This document shows positions 6,854 through 13,423 of a stretch of 13,423 nt of DNA, one piece after another. How positions within the stretch are numbered: the first letter of the stretch is position 1; each line of letters opens with the position of its first letter. The stretch is from Faecalibacterium sp. (GTDB taxonomy: Bacteria > Bacillota > Clostridia > Oscillospirales > Ruminococcaceae), in NCBI GenBank assembly GCA_017483235.1, contig JAFULE010000101.1:1-13423 (forward strand), in the 5' to 3' direction. The position numbers and the translations under genes are program-made. The notes beneath the pieces are model-generated. The model searched no databases, was not told the origin of the DNA, and saw only the letters and a program-made list of their open reading frames with translations.

Positions 6854-7582
6854 GTGGATACATTGAAGATGCATCACAACGGAACGGTGAAAATGATCGC
6901 CCACCGCGGTGTAAGCGGCCTTGAGCGGGAAAACACGGCGGCGGCCTTTGTGGCGGCCGGTAATCGCAGCTATTACGGCATCGAAACCGATATACACGAA
7001 ACGGCTGACGGCCGGTTCATCATCATCCACGACGACAACACTCTGCGGGTATCCGGGCGGGACTGCATTGTGGAACAGACCGATTATGAAACGCTGCGCG
7101 GTATCCACCTGCTGGACCGCAAAAGCGAAAGTACACGGGCGGATCTGGTGCTGCCCAGTCTGGAAGAATACATCTCCATCTGCCAGCGGTACGAAAAGAT
7201 CGCTGTGCTGGAACTGAAAAACGAAATGAAGCCGCAGACGGTTCTGGCCATTGCCCGGGTGATCGAGCAGATGGGATATCTGGATCAGACCATCTTCATT
7301 TCCTTTGCCATCAAAAATCTTATTGCGCTGCGCGCCGGATACCCGGATGCAAACATCCAGTATCTTGTAGAACGCATCGACGATCTGACTGCTTTGATCG
7401 AAACACTGAAGCAATATCGCTTCGACATTGATGCAAAGCATAATAGCATTACAGCCGAAATGATCCCACAGTTCCACCAAAACGGGATCAGGATCAATGT
7501 ATGGACAGTAAACACCGTCGAGCGGGCCGAACGGCTGCAGGAATTAGGTGTGGATTATATCACAACCAACATTGTGGAATAA
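6854..7582 (+). CDS. Glycerophosphodiester phosphodiesterase (GDPD family)
   Basis: This 242-residue soluble enzyme should hydrolyse glycerophosphodiesters, from deacylated phospholipids or similar alcohol-phosphate esters, to glycerol-3-phosphate and an alcohol. The GDPD core is complete. It has IAHRG with H17, ENTAAAF, the metal-binding IETDIHET with E44 and D46, and IIIHDDN with H59 as second catalytic histidine. VLELKNE and VWTVNTVERAERLQELGVDYITTN close the barrel. There is no signal peptide or membrane segment, so it is cytosolic. The strong GGGGAGGG at 6839-6846 is 7 nt from GTG 6854 and 4 nt from TTG 6851; I prefer GTG. The next in-frame ATG (6869) is too far away. It is the first gene of an operon, with the giant beta-helix gene starting 13 nt after its stop. 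Confidence 0.92.
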   Translation: MDTLKMHHNGTVKMIAHRGVSGLERENTAAAFVAAGNRSYYGIETDIHETADGRFIIIHDDNTLRVSGRDCIVEQTDYETLRGIHLLDRKSESTRADLVLPSLEEYISICQRYEKIAVLELKNEMKPQTVLAIARVIEQMGYLDQTIFISFAIKNLIALRAGYPDANIQYLVERIDDLTALIETLKQYRFDIDAKHNSITAEMIPQFHQNGIRINVWTVNTVERAERLQELGVDYITTNIVE

Positions 7583-7584
7583 CA

Positions 7585-7590
7585 GGAGGG
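7585..7590 (+). promoter_or_regulatory. Ribosome binding site of the giant beta-helix gene
   Basis: GGAGGG lies just after the phosphodiesterase stop and 5 nt before ATG 7596 (8 nt before a second ATG at 7599). No promoter or terminator fits in the 13 nt gap, so the two genes should share a transcript. Confidence 0.8.
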
Positions 7591-7595
7591 TAAGC

Positions 7596-10500
7596 ATGAT
7601 GAAAAGCGGTACCGGCAAAAAAATCGGCATCATCGCGGCAATCGTTTGTCTGTTGGCTGCAGTTGTGGCCGGCGGGGCGCTGTTCCTGACCGGAAGAGAG
7701 GATACCCCTGCCACTGTACCCACCACATGGCAAACCGATTGGTATGACGAAACCGGCAAGGAGTTCGTCATCATGACCGAGGAACAGCTCTACGGCTTTG
7801 CCGAGCTTTCCAAAACCTACAGCTTCAAGGGCCAGACCATCAAGCTGGGGGCAGACATTGTCGTCAACGAGGGCAAGGCATCCAAGTGGGGTGACCGTGC
7901 CCCGGACAAACTCTGGAGCCCCATCGTCGGCTTTGCCGGCACCTTTGACGGTCAAAATCATACCATCAGTGGTGTGTACGGCAACAGCATCGTTACCAGT
8001 CTGGGTCTGTTCACCGACACCCAGAAGGGCTGTGTTATCAAAAATCTGCGGCTGGAAAACAGCTTTTTCAAAAACAACAACGATATGGGCACCGGCAGCA
8101 TCATCGGCGTGGGCGGCGGTACCCTGAAAAACATCTACAGCGATGCCATTCTGGTCAGCAATGGCAAATATGTGGGCGGCTTTATTGGCAACGTCAAAAC
8201 CAAGGGTGAGAACACCATCTCCAACTGCTGGTTTGACGGCGCCATCAGCACCAGAGGCTACGACTGCTCGGCAATGGGCGGTCTGGTAGGCGCATACAGT
8301 GTTGAGGACGCCATCAATACCATCGAACATTGTCTGAGCACGGCAGACATCAACTGTCTGGGTGAAGACGTAGGCGGCGTGGTTGGCACTGTGGCCAGCG
8401 GCTCCTTCCTGAACCTGAACGACAGCATGTTCTCCGGTACCCTTGTGTACGACACCAACAAGTACGCCGTGGTGGGCTCGATGGTCGGCACCGTGGCAGG
8501 TTCCGGTTCCATTATTGTAAACGACAGCTACACCGTGGACGAGCTGGCAAACCGTACCATCGGTACCAGCAGTGGTTACCAGAAGGGCAACGCCATCGCG
8601 CTGGACAAACGCTATCTGGTGGGCGTTGCCGGCTATCAGTGGACCACACTGAATTTTGACAAGTACTGGGTTGCCCAGAAGGACGGCATGCCCCGTCTGG
8701 CCTACTTCACCAAGGCCACCGCAAGCATCGATGGCGTACAGAAGATGGTGGACATCAGCTGGTACGACCCGGCCGGCGCTGCCTTTGAGATCACCAATGT
8801 GCAGCAGCTGTACGGCTTTGCCTATCTGTCCCGCAGCTACGACTTCCGCGGCCAGACCATCAAGCTGGGCGCTGATATTACGGTCAATGAGGGCAAGGCT
8901 TCCAACTGGCAGAAGAATGCCCCCGATTACGGCTGGACTCCCATTGCATGGTACGGCTCCAGCCTCAGCCAGCGTTTCAAGGGCACCTTCGACGGTCAGG
9001 GCCACACCATCAGCGGCATCTACTGCAAGGGCACCGAAAATATCACCAGTCTGGGTTTGTTTGGTGAAGTGTACCACGGCGCCGTGGTCAAGAACTTCAA
9101 ACTGGTCAACAGTTATTTCGAAGGCGTGCTGGACAGCAGCGTCCGCGGCCCGGTGGGCAGTATTGCCGGTCGTCTGCGCGGCACCATCCAGAACGTATAC
9201 AGTGATGCCATCATCGTCAACAGTGCCAAGAACACCGGTGGTATCGTGGGTATGGTCATTGGCACCGGCCAGAACACCATCTCCAGCTGCTGGTTCGATG
9301 GTAAGATTACCGGCATCACCCGTACCGGCGGCATTCTGGGCGGCGTGTACGGCAACAAGGGCAACATCGAAGCTACCATCGAACACTGCCTGAATACCGG
9401 CGATATCCGTGTTGCAATCGGCGAAGCCTCGATTGGCGGTATCTGCGGCTGTGCCGAAACCTGGTCCATCCTGTACATCAACGACTGCCTGAATGCCGGC
9501 ACCTTCCAAACCACCGGCAGCGGCAAAAATGCAAGCAATCACATCGGTACCATTCTGGGTACCGTGACTCAGACCGACGGCGTGGGCAGCCAGGCTGTCA
9601 TCACTCATTCCTACGGCGTTAAGGATTTCTTCTCCCGTCTGGTGGGCTGGAAATACGATGACAAGGGCGTCAAGCAGAACTCGATGATGTATGTCGAGCG
9701 CGACGAACTGATCAGCTACGGCGGCTATCAGTGGACGACCCTGAACTTTAATAAGTACTGGGCGGTTCGCGCCAATGGCTGCCCGGTGCCCGCCGTGTTT
9801 GCGGCGTCCCGTCCCAGTGTGGCAAACCATGTACGCATGGTAGACTACAGCTGGTACAACCCGGACAAGGATGTTTACACCATTTTCAATATGCAGCAGC
9901 TGTATGGTGCAGCCCGTCTGTGGGAAGTGACCAACCTGTTTGTAGACAAAACCATTCTGTTGGGTGCCGACATCACCGTAAACTCGGGCGGTGCCGGCGA
10001 CTGGGCGTCTGCAGCCCCCGCCTTTGTGTGGGAGCCTATGAAACTCAGAGGCACCTTTGACGGTCAGGGCCACGTCATCAGCGGCATCTACGTCAAGGGC
10101 GGTGCCGAGGATAACTATATCGGCCTGTTCCACCGCGTGTATCAGGGCGGTACGGTGCGCAACCTGCGGCTGACCAACAGCTATTTCGAGGGTACCATGC
10201 CTTCCGATAAGCGTGGTGCGGTGGGCAGCATTGCCGGCCGCAACAACGGTGTGATCGACACCGTATACAGTGACGCCATTGTGGTCAACAGTGCCCGCAT
10301 GACCGGCGGTCTGGTAGGCATGATCACCGGCGAGGGCGAAAACCTGATCAGCAACAGCTGGTTCAACGGCGGCATCAGCGCCATCAACCGCACCGGCGGC
10401 ATCCTTGGCGGTCTGTACGGCAACAAAGAAAACATTGCCGCTACCATCAAAAACTGCACCAACACCGGTGCCATTGCCGTTAAAATCGGCAGCGGTGATG

Positions 10501-13423
10501 TAGGCGGTATCTGTGGTATGGCCGAAACCGGCGGCACCCTCTACCTGACCAACTGTGTGAATGCGGGTATCTTCAATACGGTCGGCGAAGACAAGGAAGC
10601 CAATACCCACATCGGTTCCATCTTTGGTTCGGTCACCTCGAAGGACGGCGTCAGCAGCCATGTGGTGATGAACAACGTCTACGGCACCAAGGAGTTCTAT
10701 TCCAAGCTGGTTGGCTGGAAGTATGATGCCAAGGGCATCTCTTCCACCGCAGCTGTTATGCTGGCACTTGATCAGCTGACTGCCGAGGGCGGTTATCGCT
10801 ATGCCCAGCTGGATTACACCAACACCTTTGGTCTGAACACGGTCAATGTACCTGTTCCGCTTGCCTTTGCCGCTGCACGTGCAGAAGGGAAGGGCCTGCT
10901 GGATTACAGCTGGTACGACGCTGCCAAGAGCGAATACACCCTGACCAGTGCGGCCCAGTTGGAAGCCTTCAACATTCTGTGCAATGCCGAAAACGACTAC
11001 TTTGCCGGCAAGACCGTCAAGCTGGGCGGGGACATCAAACTGTCCGATGATGTTACCAAGCTGACTGCTCCCAACTGGACCCCGATCAGCTTCAAGGGTA
11101 CCTTCGACGGCCAGAACCACACCATCAGCGGCGTGTATGTCAAGTCAGACCTGCAGTACGCCGGCTTCTTCCACACGGTGGAGACTGGTGCCTCTGTTCA
11201 GAATCTGAAACTGACCAACAGCATCATCGAGGGTGTTTATACCGGCGAGGAGAGCCGTGCGGGCGTGGGCAGCATCGTGGGTCGCAACCGCGGTACCATC
11301 GACGGTGTCTACAGCAGCGCCATCGTCAAGAACGCGAAGGCCATGACCGGTGGTATCGCCGGCATGAGCGAGGGCGGCACCATCACCAACAGCTGGTTTA
11401 ACGGCGAAGTCCACGGTGCCCGCGCCAGCGGCGGCATTCTGGGCGGCACCTACGCAAAGGCGGCCGCCATCAAGCACTGCCTGAATACCGGCAAGATCAT
11501 CGTTGCCGATAACACCTACTATGTAGGCGGTATTGCCGGCGAACTGCAGAAGGCCTCTGCCGCCACCATCGACGATTGTCTGAACGTTGGTACCCTTACC
11601 GGGGCCGCGGTCAAGTCGGGTAACGTTGTGGGCCGTGTGGATGCCGATGCTTCGCTGGCCCTTACCGATTCCTACGGCGTCAGCGAATTCCATGCAGAAG
11701 CCATCGGCGACTGCACCGGCACGCTGACCAGCACTGCCTACGGCACCCGCAGCCTGAATAATCTGAAGGGCTATGGTGCGTATCAGTGGACCACCCTTGA
11801 CTTTGACGGCGGTAGCTGGGTGCTGAAAAAAGACGCCCTGCCGGCACTGGGCAAGTTTGATACCACCGACCTTAGCCTGGAAGAAGCCAAGCAGCTGCCC
11901 AGCTACAATCTGTTCGACGCAAGCAAGGATGAATTTGTGATCACCACTGCCGAGCAGCTGCTGGTATTCAACAGCCTGTGCAATGAGAATACCGATTACT
12001 ATAAGGGCAAGACTGTCAAACTTGCGGCAGATATTACCCTGACAGGCGGCAGCGAAAGCAACCCCAACTGGCAGGTCAACAACTTCAGCGGCACCTTCGA
12101 CGGCCAGGGCCACACCATCAGCGGTGTGTATGTAAAGTCTGACAATGAGTATGCCGGCTTGTTCGGCACTGTCAACAGCGGTGCTGTGGTCAAGAACCTC
12201 CGGCTGGAGAACAGCCGGATCGAGGGCACCTACGCAGGCGAAAAGAGTCGTGCGGGTGTGGGCAGCATTGCCGGCCGAAATCACGGTACGATCGAAAATG
12301 TGTACAGCAACGCCACTGTGATCAACAGCAAGCAGATGACCGGTGGTATTGCGGGCATGGCTACGCTCGCAGGGGAGAACAAGATTACCAATTGCTGGTT
12401 CGATGGAACCATTCAGGTAGCCGGCAGCACCGGCGGCATTCTGGGCGGCAGTTATATTGCTCCTGCATTGGTCGAGCATTGTCTGTTCACCGGTACTATC
12501 AAAGTTGAGGCTGGTACTGCCATTGGCGGTCTGGTTGGCTTTGCGCAGGCATCCAATAACAGCAGCACGGTCGAAACGATGATCATCCGTGATAGTCTCA
12601 ACGCCGGTACCTTTACCCCGGGCAGTGGTACCATCAAGCAGCTGGGCGCTGTGATCGGTGCGGTTCACGCCAAAGCAGCCCTGACAGTGGGCAATGTGTA
12701 CGGTGTCGGCGAATTTGCCGATGCACGGTACGGCTGGGTCGGCTCGACACCCACTGTAGAGGTCGACACCGCATGGGCGGTACGCGCTAAGGCCAACCTG
12801 TTGGGTGCGGGTGCCTACCAGTGGACCAAGCTGAGCTTTGCGGATGGCACCTGGGTGATGAAGAAGGATTCCACCCCTGTGCTGGGCGTGTTCTATACCG
12901 CCGTTGCTGACGACCCGACGGTGGAACAGGCCGAGCAGCTGCTTAACCATAACTGGTACGACGAAAGCCAGAGCGAATTTGTCATTACTACTGCGGACCA
13001 GCTGCTGAGCTTCAACGTATTGTGCAACGAAGAAAACGATTATTTCAAGGGCAAAACCATCAAGCTGGGTGCCGATATTACCCTGAACGCAGGCGGCAAT
13101 GCAGCTGACTGGGCAACGACCGAACCGGCTGACAAATGGATCAATCAGGAATTCAAGGGAACCTTTGACGGTCAGGGCCACACCCTCAGCGGTGTGTATG
13201 TCAAGTCCGGCACCCATGCGGGCTTCTTCAAAATGATCCGCAGCGGTGCGGTTGTTAAAAACTTCAAACTGGTCAACAGTTACATCCTGAATACCAAGAG
13301 CGGCCGAATCGGTACCGGCAGTATTGCGGGCCGCAGCTACGGTACTATCGAAAACGTATACAGCAGCGCTATTGTTTCCAGCGGTGCACAGATGACCGGC
13401 GGCATCGTTGGTATGATCGATGC
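7596..13423 (+). CDS. Giant exported beta-helix (GLUG-type) repeat protein, C-terminus outside window
   Basis: The frame is open from ATG 7596 to the window edge: 1942 codons, no stop. Lys/Gly residues 3-9 are followed by a hydrophobic segment at about 10-31 with no lipobox, so it is a Sec signal or N-terminal membrane anchor. Residues 32-48 are a short linker. From residue 49 come six tandem diverged domains starting near residues 49, 389, 753, 1106, 1439 and 1787. Each has a cap (WYD...EFVITTAEQL...GKTIKLGADITL), the word GTFDGQGHTISG, then stacked coils (VVKNLRLENS, VGSIAGR, IENVYS, TGGIAGM, ITNCWFDG, TGGILGG, EHCLNTG). It ends YQWTTLNFD..W..K.G.P. GGLVG/GGIAG words match the GLUG motif of right-handed beta-helix surface proteins. 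Likely role: adhesion or glycan contact outside the cell; no catalytic motif is recognised. A sorting signal such as LPxTG would lie beyond the window. Confidence 0.9.
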   Translation, partial: MMKSGTGKKIGIIAAIVCLLAAVVAGGALFLTGREDTPATVPTTWQTDWYDETGKEFVIMTEEQLYGFAELSKTYSFKGQTIKLGADIVVNEGKASKWGDRAPDKLWSPIVGFAGTFDGQNHTISGVYGNSIVTSLGLFTDTQKGCVIKNLRLENSFFKNNNDMGTGSIIGVGGGTLKNIYSDAILVSNGKYVGGFIGNVKTKGENTISNCWFDGAISTRGYDCSAMGGLVGAYSVEDAINTIEHCLSTADINCLGEDVGGVVGTVASGSFLNLNDSMFSGTLVYDTNKYAVVGSMVGTVAGSGSIIVNDSYTVDELANRTIGTSSGYQKGNAIALDKRYLVGVAGYQWTTLNFDKYWVAQKDGMPRLAYFTKATASIDGVQKMVDISWYDPAGAAFEITNVQQLYGFAYLSRSYDFRGQTIKLGADITVNEGKASNWQKNAPDYGWTPIAWYGSSLSQRFKGTFDGQGHTISGIYCKGTENITSLGLFGEVYHGAVVKNFKLVNSYFEGVLDSSVRGPVGSIAGRLRGTIQNVYSDAIIVNSAKNTGGIVGMVIGTGQNTISSCWFDGKITGITRTGGILGGVYGNKGNIEATIEHCLNTGDIRVAIGEASIGGICGCAETWSILYINDCLNAGTFQTTGSGKNASNHIGTILGTVTQTDGVGSQAVITHSYGVKDFFSRLVGWKYDDKGVKQNSMMYVERDELISYGGYQWTTLNFNKYWAVRANGCPVPAVFAASRPSVANHVRMVDYSWYNPDKDVYTIFNMQQLYGAARLWEVTNLFVDKTILLGADITVNSGGAGDWASAAPAFVWEPMKLRGTFDGQGHVISGIYVKGGAEDNYIGLFHRVYQGGTVRNLRLTNSYFEGTMPSDKRGAVGSIAGRNNGVIDTVYSDAIVVNSARMTGGLVGMITGEGENLISNSWFNGGISAINRTGGILGGLYGNKENIAATIKNCTNTGAIAVKIGSGDVGGICGMAETGGTLYLTNCVNAGIFNTVGEDKEANTHIGSIFGSVTSKDGVSSHVVMNNVYGTKEFYSKLVGWKYDAKGISSTAAVMLALDQLTAEGGYRYAQLDYTNTFGLNTVNVPVPLAFAAARAEGKGLLDYSWYDAAKSEYTLTSAAQLEAFNILCNAENDYFAGKTVKLGGDIKLSDDVTKLTAPNWTPISFKGTFDGQNHTISGVYVKSDLQYAGFFHTVETGASVQNLKLTNSIIEGVYTGEESRAGVGSIVGRNRGTIDGVYSSAIVKNAKAMTGGIAGMSEGGTITNSWFNGEVHGARASGGILGGTYAKAAAIKHCLNTGKIIVADNTYYVGGIAGELQKASAATIDDCLNVGTLTGAAVKSGNVVGRVDADASLALTDSYGVSEFHAEAIGDCTGTLTSTAYGTRSLNNLKGYGAYQWTTLDFDGGSWVLKKDALPALGKFDTTDLSLEEAKQLPSYNLFDASKDEFVITTAEQLLVFNSLCNENTDYYKGKTVKLAADITLTGGSESNPNWQVNNFSGTFDGQGHTISGVYVKSDNEYAGLFGTVNSGAVVKNLRLENSRIEGTYAGEKSRAGVGSIAGRNHGTIENVYSNATVINSKQMTGGIAGMATLAGENKITNCWFDGTIQVAGSTGGILGGSYIAPALVEHCLFTGTIKVEAGTAIGGLVGFAQASNNSSTVETMIIRDSLNAGTFTPGSGTIKQLGAVIGAVHAKAALTVGNVYGVGEFADARYGWVGSTPTVEVDTAWAVRAKANLLGAGAYQWTKLSFADGTWVMKKDSTPVLGVFYTAVADDPTVEQAEQLLNHNWYDESQSEFVITTADQLLSFNVLCNEENDYFKGKTIKLGADITLNAGGNAADWATTEPADKWINQEFKGTFDGQGHTLSGVYVKSGTHAGFFKMIRSGAVVKNFKLVNSYILNTKSGRIGTGSIAGRSYGTIENVYSSAIVSSGAQMTGGIVGMID
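7740..8759 (+). repeat. Beta-helix unit 1 (340 residues)
   Basis: Begins WYDETGKEFVIMTEEQLYGF, with GTFDGQNHTISG at residue 115 of the protein, and ends YQWTTLNFDKYWVAQKDGMPRLAYF. It is the most divergent unit: its third Cys position is Ser (NDSMFSGTL) and it lacks the VGWKY segment of units 2 and 3. Confidence 0.85.
8760..9851 (+). repeat. Beta-helix unit 2 (364 residues)
   Basis: Begins WYDPAGAAFEITNVQQLYGF, with GTFDGQGHTISG at residue 463. It shares with unit 3 the words GGILGGVYGNK, GGICG and VGWKYDDKG, so the two form one sub-type. Cysteines are frequent (SSCWFDG, EHCLNTG, GGICGCAE, NDCLNAG). Confidence 0.88.
9852..10910 (+). repeat. Beta-helix unit 3 (353 residues)
   Basis: Begins WYNPDKDVYTIFNMQQLYGA, with GTFDGQGHVISG at residue 819. 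Near relative of unit 2. Its end is degenerate: YRYAQLDYTNTFG stands where other units have YQWTTL. Confidence 0.88.
10911..11909 (+). repeat. Beta-helix unit 4 (333 residues)
   Basis: Begins WYDAAKSEYTLTSAAQLEAF, with GTFDGQNHTISG at residue 1168. It shares with units 5 and 6 the cap NxLCNxENDYF and with unit 5 the segment SRAGVGSI, marking the second sub-type. Confidence 0.88.
11910..12953 (+). repeat. Beta-helix unit 5 (348 residues)
   Basis: Begins LFDASKDEFVITTAEQLLVF; the otherwise invariant WY is replaced by LF. GTFDGQGHTISG is at residue 1499. Closest to unit 4 over the first 150 residues. Confidence 0.88.
12954..13423 (+). repeat. Beta-helix unit 6, cut by the window edge
   Basis: Begins WYDESQSEFVITTADQLLSF, with GTFDGQGHTLSG at residue 1855. 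The first 156 residues are present and stop within the TGGIVGM coil. Further units may follow outside the window. Confidence 0.88.

Noticed and set aside
7560..11120. A 1186-codon open frame on the minus strand, plus a further 690-codon one at 11145-13217
   Set aside because: Both lie exactly opposite the beta-helix gene. Their translations are low-complexity Ala/Val/His/Asp/Gly strings that repeat with the same period as the plus-strand units. The plus frame has a ribosome site, signal peptide and recognisable domains. The minus frames are shadows of its codon bias.
7596..13423. The repeats as a CRISPR array, transposon or phage tail fibre
   Set aside because: The units are about 1 kb, in frame and coding throughout, with no short spacer-repeat pattern, no terminal inverted repeats or transposase, and no phage genes in the window.

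Overview
The window looks like a chromosomal segment from a gut Firmicute of the Oscillospiraceae/Ruminococcaceae, Faecalibacterium- or Gemmiger-like. This is inferred from the moderately high GC coding style, the strong AAGGAGG-type ribosome sites, the substrate-binding lipoprotein leader (RRQFLTACG...LTACGG) and the domain-swapped GH3 enzyme; no marker gene is present to prove it.

Layout. (1) 1-117, minus: the first 39 codons of an ABC-transporter-type substrate-binding lipoprotein. (2) 124-615: a 490 bp regulatory gap with a plus-strand promoter for the next gene and, on the minus strand, a consensus promoter that fires directly into a hairpin followed by seven T. (3) 616-1998, plus: a MATE-family efflux transporter. 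(4) 2061-2092: a perfect 14 bp hairpin terminator shared by two convergent genes. (5) 2107-4410, minus: a GH3 glycoside hydrolase with its two catalytic domains in swapped order. (6) 4627-5688, plus, divergent from GH3: an SGNH/GDSL hydrolase with a GxDLY-type N-terminal domain and a GTG start. (7) 5701-5741: a second shared terminator. (8) 5740-6582, minus: an AraC-family regulator. (9) 6854-7582, plus: a glycerophosphodiester phosphodiesterase. (10) 7596-13423, plus, 13 nt downstream of (9): a very large exported beta-helix protein that runs off the window with no stop after 1942 codons. It has one N-terminal membrane anchor and six tandem, diverged domains of about 350 residues, the last one cut.

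The whole right half (7.6-13.4 kb) is therefore one gene. Long open frames on the opposite strand there (about 3.5 and 2 kb) are shadows of its codon usage.

How the genes may work together. The lipoprotein, GH3 enzyme and SGNH esterase fit capture of a glycan or glycoside outside the cell, followed by intracellular deacylation and deglycosylation, since neither enzyme has a signal peptide. The AraC regulator diverges from the phosphodiesterase/beta-helix operon, which lacks a convincing sigma-70 promoter. It is the natural candidate activator of that operon. The most unusual parts are the giant multi-domain beta-helix protein co-transcribed with a cytosolic phosphodiesterase, and the promoter-hairpin-T-run unit upstream of the lipoprotein.
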